Positions 50,417 through 61,531 of a stretch of 64,000 nt of DNA are shown here, piece by piece. Within the stretch, counting starts at the first letter, position 1; the number at the start of each line of letters is the position of its first letter. A program made the translations under genes and the position numbers. Under the pieces are notes generated by a model, which was not told the origin of the DNA, ran no database searches, and saw only the letters and a list, made by a program, of their open reading frames with translations. The stretch is from assembly GCA_963840445.1 (NCBI GenBank), contig CAWIZC010000032.1, positions 248,001-312,000 of the forward strand, read 5' to 3'. Source of the stretch: AWTP1-13 sp963840445 (GTDB lineage: Bacteria > Pseudomonadota > Alphaproteobacteria > Rhizobiales > Hyphomicrobiaceae).

Positions 50417-51535
50417 CTAGATGCCGAGCACCGATCGCGCATCCACCGCTGGCACGCCGAGCGCTTCCGCCACAGCGGCGTACGTGATGCGGCCAGCGTA
50501 GACGTTGAGGCCAGCCAGCAGGTGGGGATCGTCCGCCATGGCCTTTTTTGCGCCCTTGTCAGCCAGGGCCAGAATGAAAGGCAGCGTCGCGTTGTTGAGT
50601 GCGAACGTCGATGTGCGCGCCACCGCGCCTGGCATATTCGCCACGCAGTAGTGGACCACGCCGTGCTTGATGTAGGTCGGAGCGTCATGGGTGGTCGCGT
50701 GCGAGGTCTCAGCACACCCACCCTGATCTATGGAAATATCAACAATCACCGATCCGCGCTGCATCGCCCGCACCAGCTCCTCCGTGATGAGCTTTGGAGC
50801 TGCCGCCCCCGGCACGAGCACGGCGCCGATCACCAGATCGGCGTCCAGAACGTAATCCTCAATGGCGGATCGCGTCGAGAAGATCGTGTTGATTGAGGCT
50901 GCAAATTGCTGATCGAGGGCGTACAGGCGCTCGAGGTTGACGTCGATCGCCGTCACCTGCGCCTCCATGCCGACGGCGATGCGCACGGCATTGACGCCTG
51001 AGACGCCCGCCCCGAGCACGACCACTTTTGCAGGCGCCACCCCGGCTGCGCCGCCCAGCAGCACGCCCCGCCCGCCGCGCTCCATCTCGAGGCAATGCGC
51101 GCCGGCCTGCACGCTCATGCGGCCCGCGACCTCGCTCATCGGCGCCAACAAGGGCAGACCGCCCCGCGCGCTGGTTACGGTCTCGTAGCCGATCGCGGTG
51201 CAGCCCGACTGCATCAGCGCCTTGGCCTGGGCAGGGTCGGCTGCGAGATGCAGGTAGGTGAACAGCGTCTGGCCGCCGCGCAGCATTTTGCACTCGCTCG
51301 GCTGCGGTTCCTTCACCTTCACGATCAGGTCGGCACCGGCATAGATCTCGGCTGGGGAGGCGATGATCCTGGCGCCCGCCTGTTGATAGTCGTCGTTGGT
51401 CAGGCCCTGCCGGACCGCTGCGTCGTTCTCGACCCAGACCTCGTGACCGTGCGCCACGCATTCGCGGACGCTGCCGGGCGTCATGCCAACCCGGTGCTCC
51501 TGCACCTTGATCTCTTTGGGAACACCGATGCGCAC
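50417..51535 (-). CDS. ald: Alanine dehydrogenase
   Basis: NAD-dependent enzyme that interconverts L-alanine and pyruvate plus ammonia. The 372 residues match the family end to end: RIGVPKEIKVQEHRVGMTPG, DLIVKVKEPQPSECKMLRGG, LFTYLHLAADPAQAKALMQS, the Rossmann part KVVVLGAGVSGVNAVRIAVG and VDISIDQGGCAETSHATTHD. The start GTG 51535 follows GGAGGGCGACAA and gives the standard length; the open frame extends further upstream without family similarity. It is convergent with murI. Confidence 0.96.
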   Translation of the reverse strand: MRIGVPKEIKVQEHRVGMTPGSVRECVAHGHEVWVENDAAVRQGLTNDDYQQAGARIIASPAEIYAGADLIVKVKEPQPSECKMLRGGQTLFTYLHLAADPAQAKALMQSGCTAIGYETVTSARGGLPLLAPMSEVAGRMSVQAGAHCLEMERGGRGVLLGGAAGVAPAKVVVLGAGVSGVNAVRIAVGMEAQVTAIDVNLERLYALDQQFAASINTIFSTRSAIEDYVLDADLVIGAVLVPGAAAPKLITEELVRAMQRGSVIVDISIDQGGCAETSHATTHDAPTYIKHGVVHYCVANMPGAVARTSTFALNNATLPFILALADKGAKKAMADDPHLLAGLNVYAGRITYAAVAEALGVPAVDARSVLGI

Positions 51536-51635
51536 TTGTCGCCCTCCATGCCTCCGCAATCCCACGCTGGTGGTGGAACGATAGCAGCTTCAGGGGCAAA
51601 GCCCCATGCCGGTGCGTCCAGGCGTTTACGCGTCG

Positions 51636-52577
51636 TCAGACCTGCGGCTTGCCGTCCGTGAATGGAGCCAGCGCCTGGACAATGAAGGTGTGCGTCGGCA
51701 CCGGCACGCCCTGCTGCTTGCCGAGGCGGGCCACCGCACCCGACAAGCCGTCGAGCTCGATGGGCTTGCCGGCCAGCAGGTCGTGCGCCATCGACGCCAT
51801 CATCTGCTTGGGCAGGCCGTCGATCGTCTTCATGATGCGTCCGGCATCCTCGATGGTGAGCCCGGTCTTCAGCGCCATTCCCAAGGCTATCACCTCTTCC
51901 ACAGCCGAGCGCAACAGCGCCAGCGACTGCGCATTGGCCCGGACTGGCCCGATCGGACCGCGGGTCAGCGCCGTCATTCCCGCCATCGGCGCCAGGAGAG
52001 CGAACTTCATCCACATCTCGCGCTGAATGTTGTCCGACAGGTGGGCGTCTACGCCGGCTGCCTTGCAGGCCGCGAGAAACGCCGTCGTGCGCGCGCTTGG
52101 CCGGCCATCGCGCTCGCCGAAGTCCAATCTCGCGAACGTGCCGATCTGCTTGATGACACCGGGCTCCGAGATGGATGCCCCTATTCGCGCGGTGCCCTGC
52201 ACCACCTTGTCAGCGCCAAGAATGGCTCCAATGCGATCCGCGCTTTCCACCCCGTTCTGAAACGTGAAGACCGTCGCCCCATTTGCGGCCAGCGCGCGCA
52301 AGCCTTCGGCTGCGGACTCCGTATCACGCATCTTTACAGCGAAGATCACCACATCGGCCGCCGGCACCTCACGTGCGTCGGCCACCACCTTCACCTTGGC
52401 GAGGTGCAGCGGACCGATCTCGCTGTCGAGACGCAGGCCGCGCACCCGCATGGCCTCGAGGTGCGCACCTCGAGCGACGAATGTGACGTCGTGACCTGCT
52501 GTCGCCAGACGGGCGCCGAAATAGCCGCCGACGCCGCCCGGGCCCATCACCGTTATTTTCAATGCCGCATTGCTCAT
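51636..52577 (-). CDS. Ketopantoate reductase family protein (2-dehydropantoate 2-reductase)
   Basis: The 313-residue NADPH enzyme has ITVMGPGGVGGYFGARLATA, VVIFAVKMRDTESAAEGL, FTFQNGVESADRIGAILG, and the C-terminal helical domain with REMWMKFALLAPMAGMTALT and KTGLTIEDAGRIMKTIDGLP. The family includes PanE, which makes pantoate for CoA, and many paralogues with other substrates. A genuine panE elsewhere cannot be excluded. Its ATG (52577) overlaps the alcohol dehydrogenase stop by 4 bp, so the two genes are co-translated. Confidence 0.88.
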   Translation of the reverse strand: MSNAALKITVMGPGGVGGYFGARLATAGHDVTFVARGAHLEAMRVRGLRLDSEIGPLHLAKVKVVADAREVPAADVVIFAVKMRDTESAAEGLRALAANGATVFTFQNGVESADRIGAILGADKVVQGTARIGASISEPGVIKQIGTFARLDFGERDGRPSARTTAFLAACKAAGVDAHLSDNIQREMWMKFALLAPMAGMTALTRGPIGPVRANAQSLALLRSAVEEVIALGMALKTGLTIEDAGRIMKTIDGLPKQMMASMAHDLLAGKPIELDGLSGAVARLGKQQGVPVPTHTFIVQALAPFTDGKPQV

Positions 52578-53623
52578 GGCCTTACCACCACACGACCGAC
52601 GATCTTGCCCGCACGCAAATCGTCCAGCGAACTGCTGGCTTGATCGAGCCCGCGCTGCTCGACCGGTATCGGCGCCACCTTGCCGGCCTTGACCAGCCCG
52701 AGCATCTCGGTCGCCTCCGCCGGCGAGCCTACGTAACTCCCCATCAGCGTCAACGCCCGCAGCGGAAACATGGCGACCGGCAAAGTGAACGTCCCGCCGA
52801 TCAGCCCGACGACGATGGCAGCGCCGCCCTTGGCCACCGCCCCCTGAGCGAAAGCCAGCGAGGTCTCCGAGCCAGCGAAGTCCACCGCCGCCCCCACGCC
52901 GCCGCCCGACGCCTTGTAGACAGCCTTGCGCGCACCTGCGTCCGCAGGATCGAACGCCTGCGTGGCGCCGAGCCCTAGCGCCGCCTCGCGCTTGGCCGCA
53001 TCGATATCGGCCACCAGGATCGGCTTGTCCGTCAGCGCTCGTGCGAATTGCAGCCCCATCATGCCGACGCCGCCAAGGCCGACAATCAGCAGCGGCCCTG
53101 CGCGGAGGAAAGCAGTCGCCTTCTTGATCGCCGCGTAGCCGGTAAGCCCCGAGCACATCAGCGGCCCCGCGATCTCGGGTGCAATGCCCTCTACGTCCAG
53201 CAGATAGCGAGGATGCGGCACCAGCACGTGCGTCGCAAAACCGCCGTCCACCGTGATGCCGAGCGCGCGCGGTGCGTTGCACAGGTGCTCATCGCCCCGC
53301 GCGCACAGGCCGCACGTTCCGCAGCCGATCCAGGGATAGACCGCGTACCGCCCACCCTTGGCCAAGCCGCTCGCTTCCGGGCCGCTGGCCTCGACGCTGC
53401 CGGCGATTTCATGCCCGAGCGTGAACGGCAGCGTGCGATTGCTGCGCACGTCGAGCCTCTGTCCGCCGCCGAGGTTGAAATAGCCGTCCTGCAGGTGCAG
53501 GTCCGAGTGACACACACCGCAATGCGAAATGCGCATCAGCACCTCGGTACCGACCGGCACGGGTGTCGGCGCATCGGCAGCCTGCAGCGGCTTGCCGTAG
53601 TTGGTCAGCGATTGGCGATGCAT
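52574..53623 (-). CDS. Zinc-dependent alcohol dehydrogenase
   Basis: The 349-residue medium-chain dehydrogenase has the catalytic zinc site ISHCGVCHSDLHLQDGYFNL with GHEIAG, the structural zinc motif GCGTCGLCARGDEHLC, and the NAD-binding LLIVGLGGVGMMGLQFARAL. A catalytic-site Cys follows in LMCSGLTGYAAIKK. Substrate range is unknown; the family oxidises primary alcohols or reduces aldehydes. It precedes and overlaps the ketopantoate-reductase-like gene, an unusual coupling that suggests linked roles. ATG 53623. Confidence 0.93.
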   Translation of the reverse strand: MHRQSLTNYGKPLQAADAPTPVPVGTEVLMRISHCGVCHSDLHLQDGYFNLGGGQRLDVRSNRTLPFTLGHEIAGSVEASGPEASGLAKGGRYAVYPWIGCGTCGLCARGDEHLCNAPRALGITVDGGFATHVLVPHPRYLLDVEGIAPEIAGPLMCSGLTGYAAIKKATAFLRAGPLLIVGLGGVGMMGLQFARALTDKPILVADIDAAKREAALGLGATQAFDPADAGARKAVYKASGGGVGAAVDFAGSETSLAFAQGAVAKGGAAIVVGLIGGTFTLPVAMFPLRALTLMGSYVGSPAEATEMLGLVKAGKVAPIPVEQRGLDQASSSLDDLRAGKIVGRVVVRP

Positions 53624-53751
53624 TGGTCGTTCCGCCTGTGGATGCGGGAGCTTAGCAGAGAACGAAGCTCGGTGAAGGAGTTGGCCTGCTTAGTGATTCA
53701 CTTGGGAACTGAAGCTCCGACAGCCGCGTTGCTCCACCAAAGGATGCAAAG

Positions 53752-53922
53752 ATGGACCCCAAGAAGAATGCCCTCCGGAAGATCGGCGAAAGGCTACGCG
53801 AGGAAGCACGGGATATAGTCGAGGCCCAGCTCCCCGCACGCTTGGCCGAGTTGCTGCGCCAGCTGGAGAGATCTGCAAGCCGCACGGGACATCTCGGGCC
53901 TGCAAGCGCGAATAGGCCTTAA
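53752..53922 (+). CDS. Small helical protein (56 residues)
   Basis: ATG 53752 follows AAAGGATGCAAAG. The frame reads MDPKKNALRKIGERLREEAR, DIVEAQLPARLAELLRQLER and ends at TAA 53922. The IGERLREEARDIxxxxLPxRLxxLLxxLE pattern is one I associate with small hypothetical proteins widespread in Hyphomicrobiales. Two amphipathic helices are likely. Function is unknown. It lies between the divergently placed alcohol dehydrogenase and the 3' end of pnp. Confidence 0.6.
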   Translation: MDPKKNALRKIGERLREEARDIVEAQLPARLAELLRQLERSASRTGHLGPASANRP

Positions 53923-53981
53923 TAGCGCACTCACGCAGCCCCTGGCCTGCCGCATCTGCCCACCTGCTATGCGCCGACAGA

Positions 53982-54010
53982 TAAGAAAAGGGCCCCGCGA
54001 GGAGCCCTTC
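53982..54010 (-). terminator. Intrinsic terminator of the pnp operon
   Basis: On the minus strand AAGGGC (complement of 54004-54009) pairs with GCCCTT (complement of 53988-53993) around a GC-rich loop, and the stem runs into TTTTCTTATC. It lies about 50 bp after the pnp stop codon. The clear stem and T-run make this the natural end of the rimP-pnp transcript. Confidence 0.7.
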
Positions 54011-54056
54011 GTATTCAAAACCGTTCTTGCTTAGGAGTGCAACCTCGGCCTGCGGC

Positions 54057-56249
<2,193 letters not shown>

Positions 56250-56373
56250 CTCTCGGTCTCGTTTCTCGTTGTCGAAAGCGTCAGCTGCCGCAGCTCCGCT
56301 GAGGAAGCCGGCTCACATGTGCGATCTTTCAAAGGCAACGTGAACTGCTTCCGCAGCCGGGCTAAGTGCCCTG
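56250..56373 (-). promoter_or_regulatory. rpsO-pnp spacer with hairpin potential (possible pnp leader)
   Basis: The 124-bp gap between rpsO and pnp can fold on the minus strand, including an AGCTG-CGG-CAGCT stem near 56290. In enterobacteria the same spacer carries a promoter and an RNase III-cleaved hairpin for PNPase autocontrol. Whether that applies here is inference from position; no sequence match was possible. Confidence 0.3.
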
Positions 56374-56643
56374 CTAGCGGCGGATTCCCAAACGCTCGAT
56401 GATCTTCTGGTAGCGCCCCTCGTCCTTCGATTTTACGTGGTCGAGGAGACTACGGCGCAAGCTCACCATCTTGAGCAGGCCGCGCCGCGAATGATTATCC
56501 TTCTTGTGGAGCTTGAAGTGCTCCGTGAGCCCATTAATGCGCTCGGTAAGAAGTGCGATCTGCACCTCCGGCGAGCCTGTATCTCCTGCCTTGCTTGCGA
56601 ATTCCTTGACGACTTGCAGCTTGCGTTGTGCGGTCAGCGACAT
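56374..56643 (-). CDS. rpsO: 30S ribosomal protein S15
   Basis: The 89-residue product (MSLTAQRKLQVVKEFASKAG, DTGSPEVQIALLTERINGLT, EHFKLHKKDNHSRRGLLKMV, LRRSLLDHVKSKDEGRYQKI) is S15 over its full length. It binds 16S rRNA in the platform and is placed between truB and pnp, the universal order. Confidence 0.98.
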   Translation of the reverse strand: MSLTAQRKLQVVKEFASKAGDTGSPEVQIALLTERINGLTEHFKLHKKDNHSRRGLLKMVSLRRSLLDHVKSKDEGRYQKIIERLGIRR

Positions 56644-56830
56644 CGGGTGCCTTTCTTCGGATTAGGATGGGTCGCTGGGCCTTGCCCGGGGCGTCCCTGG
56701 AGGCGGCCACGGCCGGGATGTCGTCCAGCCGGGTCGCACGCTCGTCGCGCCAAGGCCACAGGGGTCCTGCGCGGTGAGCCGGTTTATACACGAATTCGCG
56801 GCCTTTGCGAGGGAAAAACCGGAGACGGAA

Positions 56831-56850
56831 AGCCTTGATTCTACAAGGCT
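56831..56850 (-). terminator. Hairpin at the end of truB
   Basis: AGCCTTG and CAAGGCT form a perfect 7-bp stem with a 6-base loop spanning the truB stop codon. On the minus strand a GTTTTTCCC tract follows about 15 bases later. It may slow or end transcription between truB and rpsO, but the gap to the T-run makes this weak. Confidence 0.3.
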
Positions 56851-57778
56851 AACTGCCCTCGCCCAAATTGAACACGCGGGTCGGGCGAAGTTCCCCCTTC
56901 TCGATGTGGCCGACCGCAATCAGGTGACCCTTGCAGGTTGCATACGTTGCCCCGCCGCCCAATCGGCGCATCGCGGCCGCGTATCAGCACGGCCTGGCCG
57001 CGCAGCAGTCTCGCCGCATCGTTCTGGCCGACCGCCAGCACCGCCAACTCGCCGAGGGCGGCCTCGATCGGCAACAGCAGCCGCTCCACCGCTTCGGGTC
57101 CGGCATCGGCCGCCTCCCTGCAGCACTTCCATGGTGATCGCTTCGGCCTCGCCGAAGCCGGCGACCCGCGTGCGCCGCAGGGCGATGACATGGCCGAGGC
57201 AACCGAGCGCGCGCCCCATGTCCCTGGCCAGCGCGCGCACATAGGTGCCCCTGCCGCAATCGGCCTCAAACATCGTCGTAGTCGCCATCCGCCACGCTGA
57301 CGAGTTGCAGGCGATCGATCTGCGCCGTGCGCGCTTCCAGCACGACTTCCTCACCGCTGCGCGCGAGATCATAAGCCCGGTTGCCGTCGATCTTGATCGC
57401 CGAGAACGCGGGCGGCACCTGCTCGATCTCACCCATGAAACCTGGCAGAACGGCCTCAATAGCCGCACGGTCAGGACGCGTATCGCTGGTCTTGACGACA
57501 CGGCCTTCCGCGTCGTCGGTGTCGGTTTCCTCACCCCAGCGCACCGTGAAGCGGTAGCTCTTCTGTCCGTCGACGGCATACGGGACAGTCTTCGTCGCCT
57601 CGCCCAGCGCGATCGGCAGGATGCCCGTCGCCAGCGGATCGAGCGTGCCGGCATGACCAGCCTTGCGCGCGTCGAACGCACGCCGCACGGCCCCCACGGC
57701 CTGCGTCGAGGTCATGCCGACCGGCTTATCCAGCACCAGCCAGCCGTGCACCGGTCTGCCTTTCTTGCGGCGCGCCAT
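56849..57778 (-). CDS. truB: tRNA pseudouridine-55 synthase TruB, frame broken three times
   Basis: TruB makes pseudouridine 55 in the tRNA T loop. The first frame carries RPVHGWLVLDKPVGMTSTQA, KAGHAGTLDPLATGILPIAL (catalytic Asp) and KSYRFTVRWGEETDTDDAEG. The second has FEADCGRGTYVRALARDMGR, the third AADAGPEAVERLLLPIEAAL, and the fourth the C-terminal TYATCKGHLIAVGHIEKGEL and RPTRVFNLGEGS. Breaks lie near 57277, 57117 and 56959; each is mended by deleting one base, giving 308 residues, normal length. It sits between rbfA and rpsO as expected. Three same-sign breaks inside one housekeeping gene point to sequence errors. Confidence 0.9.
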
Positions 57779-57808
57779 CCTCGAACTTCGCCTGATTGTT
57801 GGAGCGGC

Positions 57809-58207
57809 TCAGGTTTTTTTCAGGTCCTGAGCCACCTTGGGGGAACGGAGTATCTCGTCGATGCGACGCGCTTCGTCGAACGTCTCGTCGGCGCGGAAGC
57901 GCACGTCGGGCGCAAACTTGAGATTGACGACGTGAGCAACCTCGCTGCGGATGTATTTGCGATTCCTGTCCAGCGCCGCCAGCACCGGTGCGATGTCCTC
58001 GCCGCCCAGCGTGGTCACATAGATAGTGGCGAGCCGCAGATCGGGTGATATGCGCACCTCGGGAATCGTCACCACGTGGCCGGCCAGCACATCATCGTGG
58101 ATCTCGCCGCGCGTCAGCATATCAGCCAGCGCATGCCGGATGAGCTCGCCGACACGCAGCTGGCGCTGGGATGGGCCGGTGTTCTTCTCGGATCGTCGAT
58201 TGGCCAT
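57809..58207 (-). CDS. rbfA: Ribosome-binding factor A
   Basis: RbfA helps mature the 16S rRNA 5' region on the 30S subunit. The 132-residue product has QRQLRVGELIRHALADMLTR, VTIPEVRISPDLRLATIYVT and IRSEVAHVVNLKFAPDVRFR with FDEARRIDEIL, all standard. ATG 58207 (MANRRSEKN) is the family start; the frame continues upstream without similarity. It lies between infB and truB. Confidence 0.96.
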   Translation of the reverse strand: MANRRSEKNTGPSQRQLRVGELIRHALADMLTRGEIHDDVLAGHVVTIPEVRISPDLRLATIYVTTLGGEDIAPVLAALDRNRKYIRSEVAHVVNLKFAPDVRFRADETFDEARRIDEILRSPKVAQDLKKT

Positions 58208-58286
58208 TGAAAGTGAGCCTTTGCGCCCGACGCCAGGAATATCAGGCCGGGAGCGGTGCCGGGCCCGAAGGCCCGACACTCCATTC

Positions 58287-60815
58287 CTACAGCGACCGCG
58301 CGATGGTCTCGACGTTGAAGCACTCGATCACGTCGCCCGCTCGGATGTCCTGGTAGTTCGCGAAGGCCATGCCGCACTCCTGGCCGGCCGGCACCTCGCG
58401 CACCTCGTCCTTGAAGCGCTTCAGAGTCGACAGCGTGCCCTCGTGGATCACGACGTTGTCGCGGATCAGGCGCACCTTGGCGCCACGTTCGACCTTGCCG
58501 TCGGTCACTCGGCAACCCGCCACCTTACCGATCTTGGAGATGTTGAACACTTCCAGGATCTGCGCGTTGCCGAGGAAGATCTCGCGCAGGGTCGGCGCCA
58601 GCAGCCCGGACATGGCCGCTTTCACATCGTCCACGAGATCGTAAATGATGTTGTAGTAGCGGATCTCCACGCCCGACTGATCGGCGAGCGCCTTGGCCTG
58701 GGCGTTGGCGCGCACGTTGAAGCCGATCACCACCGCCTTGGACGCATTGGCGAGCGCGATGTCTGACTCCGTGATGCCGCCGACGCCCGAGTGCACGATG
58801 CGCGCCTCGACCTCGTCGTTGCCGATCTTGCGCAGCGCGCCGGCGATGGCCTCCACAGAGCCCTGCACGTCGCCCTTCACGAGCAACTCGAACTCCTTGC
58901 GGCCAGCCTCCTTGAGCTGCTGCATCATTTGCTCAAGCGTGCGCGCCGTGCCGGCCGAGCCCAGCGTCTGGCGACGCTTGCGCACACGGTAGTCGGTAAT
59001 TTCGCGTGCCCGGCCCTCGTTCTCGACGACGGCAAACGGGTCGCCGGCCTCGGGTGCCGAGTCGAAGCCCAGGATCTCCACCGGGACGGATGGCCCGGCC
59101 GTGCTGACCGTCTCGCCACGATCGTCGATCAAGGCGCGCACGCGACCCCAGGCGCTGCCTGCCACCACGATATCGCCGACGCGCAGCGTGCCGCGCTGCA
59201 CCAGCGCCGTGCCCACCGGTCCGCGCCCGCGTTCCAACTTGGCCTCGATCACCACGCCCTCGGCCGAACGCTTCGGATTGGCCTTCAGGTCCAGCAATTC
59301 GGACTGCAGGTGGATGGCTTCCAGCAGCTTGTCGAGGCCGGTCTGCTTGAGCGCCGAAACCGGCACCTCCAGCGTCTCGCCCGACACGCTTTCCACGATC
59401 ACCTCGTGCTGCAGCAGATCCATGCGCACGCGCTGCGGGTCCGCGTCGGGCTTATCCATCTTGTTGATGGCCACGATCAGCGGCACGCCGCCGGCCTTGG
59501 CGTGATTGATGGCCTCCACTGTCTGGGGCATCACGCCATCGTCGGCCGCCACCACCAGCACAACGATGTCGGTGACCTTGGCGCCGCGTGCGCGCATGGC
59601 CGTGAACGCCTCATGGCCAGGCGTGTCGATGAAGGTGATCTTCTCCCCATCGGGCGTCGTCACCTGATAGGCGCCGATGTGCTGGGTGATGCCGCCGGCC
59701 TCCCCGCTCACCACGTTGGTCTTGCGGATGGCGTCCAGCAGCGAGGTCTTGCCGTGGTCGACGTGGCCCATGATGGTGACCACGGGCGGACGCGGCTCCA
59801 GATACTCGTCGGCGTCGGTCTGGCCGATGAAACCCTCTTCGACGTCGGCTTCCGACACGCGCTTGGGCGTATGGCCGAACTCCGTCACGATCAGCTCGGC
59901 CGTATCGGCGTCGATGACGTCGTTGATCTTGTGCATCTCGCCCTGCGCCATCAGCAGCTTGATGACATCGACGGAGCGCTCCGTCATGCGGTTGGCGAGT
60001 TCCTGGATGGTGATCACCTCCGGGATGATTACCTCGCGCATCACCTTGTCGCGCGGCTGCTGCAAGCCTGCCTGGCGCAGCTTCTCGCGCTCGCGCTTGC
60101 GGCGCAGAGAGGCGAGCGAGCGCTCGCGCTGGGCCTCGTCGAAGGCGTTATTGATGGTGAGCTTGATACGCTCTCGCTTTTCCTCGGCCGCCTTGACCGG
60201 GCTCTTGGTGATCTTGGCGCCCTTTTTCTTGCCGCGCGCATCGTCCTCGACCTCGGGTTCGATCTCGGCCGCGCGTCCGGTGCGGCGCGCCAACTGCTCG
60301 GGTCGGCGCGGCGCCTCGGCGGTTTTTGCTTTCTCAGGCGTAACCGGCTTGGTCTCGACCTCGGCTTTCGCCGGCGCCTCAACCTTGACATCGCCGGTCT
60401 TGGCGACGACGGCCGGCTCCGGTACCGCCTCGGGTAGAGGCTTGGGCTCGACCGGCGGGCGCAAGGCTTCGAGACGCGCGCGCTCGCGGTCGGCGGCGTC
60501 GGCACGCTCCTTCTCGGCCTCAAGCGCGCGGCGGCGCGCGTCGAGTTCATCCGTCGACAGGCCGCTGGTCTTTTGCTGCGCGACATCGGCAACAGCTGCG
60601 TGACCGGCTTCCACAGTCTCAAGGACCTTGCCGTCCTCGGACTCACCTGGCGTCGCCAGCTTTCGAGTCTTCTTCTTCTCGACAACCACCGACTTCGAGC
60701 GGCCGTGGCTGAAGCTCTGGCGGACGTGGCCGGATTCGACCGTCCGCTTCAAGCTCAGCGGCTTGCTTCCGCCGCCCCGCAGCGTCTTATCGGTAGTTTC
60801 CTTCGTCTCTGACAT
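58287..60815 (-). CDS. infB: Translation initiation factor IF-2
   Basis: IF-2 is the GTPase that brings initiator tRNA to the 30S subunit. The 842 residues begin with a short IF2-assoc segment and a long charged, Ala/Lys/Glu-rich linker, then IF2_N (REVIIPEVITIQELANRMTE). The G domain follows from about residue 345 (VTIMGHVDHGKTSLLDAIRK; IDTPGHEAFTAMRARGAKVT; INKMDKPDADP), then domains II-IV ending in ECGMAFANYQDIRAGDVIEC. ATG 60815 (MSETKETTD) is typical. Downstream of the ylxR gene, with an overlap of their open frames. Confidence 0.98.
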   Translation of the reverse strand: MSETKETTDKTLRGGGSKPLSLKRTVESGHVRQSFSHGRSKSVVVEKKKTRKLATPGESEDGKVLETVEAGHAAVADVAQQKTSGLSTDELDARRRALEAEKERADAADRERARLEALRPPVEPKPLPEAVPEPAVVAKTGDVKVEAPAKAEVETKPVTPEKAKTAEAPRRPEQLARRTGRAAEIEPEVEDDARGKKKGAKITKSPVKAAEEKRERIKLTINNAFDEAQRERSLASLRRKREREKLRQAGLQQPRDKVMREVIIPEVITIQELANRMTERSVDVIKLLMAQGEMHKINDVIDADTAELIVTEFGHTPKRVSEADVEEGFIGQTDADEYLEPRPPVVTIMGHVDHGKTSLLDAIRKTNVVSGEAGGITQHIGAYQVTTPDGEKITFIDTPGHEAFTAMRARGAKVTDIVVLVVAADDGVMPQTVEAINHAKAGGVPLIVAINKMDKPDADPQRVRMDLLQHEVIVESVSGETLEVPVSALKQTGLDKLLEAIHLQSELLDLKANPKRSAEGVVIEAKLERGRGPVGTALVQRGTLRVGDIVVAGSAWGRVRALIDDRGETVSTAGPSVPVEILGFDSAPEAGDPFAVVENEGRAREITDYRVRKRRQTLGSAGTARTLEQMMQQLKEAGRKEFELLVKGDVQGSVEAIAGALRKIGNDEVEARIVHSGVGGITESDIALANASKAVVIGFNVRANAQAKALADQSGVEIRYYNIIYDLVDDVKAAMSGLLAPTLREIFLGNAQILEVFNISKIGKVAGCRVTDGKVERGAKVRLIRDNVVIHEGTLSTLKRFKDEVREVPAGQECGMAFANYQDIRAGDVIECFNVETIARSL

Positions 60816-60838
60816 GCACGCCCTGTGTTCGCGTTGGC

Positions 60839-61504
60839 TCAATGGCAAGATAGGCCAGGGCCTTGGCCCTCGCCTGCGCGGTAACGCCTGAGGCGTACCG
60901 CCTCCTGCAGCATCCGTTGGCTGGCACCACCCTCGGACGCTGCAGCATGTACCACATTTGGCCGGCCGATGGCCAAGCTCAATTCAGCACTCGTCAATTC
61001 GGCCACGGTCGATTGTTCGAAGCGCTCGGATCCCATTAACGCTTTGAATTTGCGATTGAGTTTCTCGACGCCGTCGGCCGCACCGTCGCTCGCATGCAAC
61101 AGAACGGCAGCCTGACGCTGATCCAGCAGGCCCTCGACCTTGGCAAATCCAGCCACCAGCAGGCCGGCCTTGTTGGCGAGGCTCAGGGCCTCGGCGACGC
61201 GTTTCACCAACAACCGTTCGACCAGACCCGGCAAATCGGCCGGCATCGAAACCGGCTGCTTCAGGCTTCTGGCAAAAACCTTCTGGCGCACCGCCGCGGC
61301 TACGGTCGCACGGGTTGCTGCAACCCACACACCGCGGCCCGGCAGACGCCGCGCGAGGTCGGGGACGATAGAGCCGTCCGGGGCCAGAACGAAGCGGATG
61401 AGATCGTCAGGCGGCCTTTGGGTGCGCGAGACGGCGCACAGCCGAAGCGAGCCCGCGCCCGCTTCGCCCTGCCCATCGCCAGTCGTGCTCCGTGCGCCCG
61501 CCAC
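60839..61504 (-). CDS. YlxR (DUF448) RNA-binding protein with C-terminal L7Ae-like domain
   Basis: The 221-residue protein has the YlxR motif CAVSRTQRPPDDLIRFVLAP and GRGVWVAATRATVAAAVRQK near the N terminus. The usual RxC start appears as LRLCAVSRTQ. A second domain (VAEALSLANKAGLLVAGFAK, then LLHASDGAADGVEKLNRKFK) resembles L7Ae-type RNA-binding folds. This two-domain form between nusA and infB is standard in alphaproteobacteria. Its role is probably in ribosome or RNase P related RNA binding; that is family-level inference. Confidence 0.92.
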   Translation of the reverse strand: MAGARSTTGDGQGEAGAGSLRLCAVSRTQRPPDDLIRFVLAPDGSIVPDLARRLPGRGVWVAATRATVAAAVRQKVFARSLKQPVSMPADLPGLVERLLVKRVAEALSLANKAGLLVAGFAKVEGLLDQRQAAVLLHASDGAADGVEKLNRKFKALMGSERFEQSTVAELTSAELSLAIGRPNVVHAAASEGGASQRMLQEAVRLRRYRAGEGQGPGLSCH

Positions 61505-61531
61505 CTATGGTCCCGCTCCTGACCACGACCG

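Noticed and set aside
56849..57778. truB as a genuine pseudogene
   Set aside because: Three breaks all of the same sign, intact motifs throughout and conserved neighbours argue for sequence errors, not decay.
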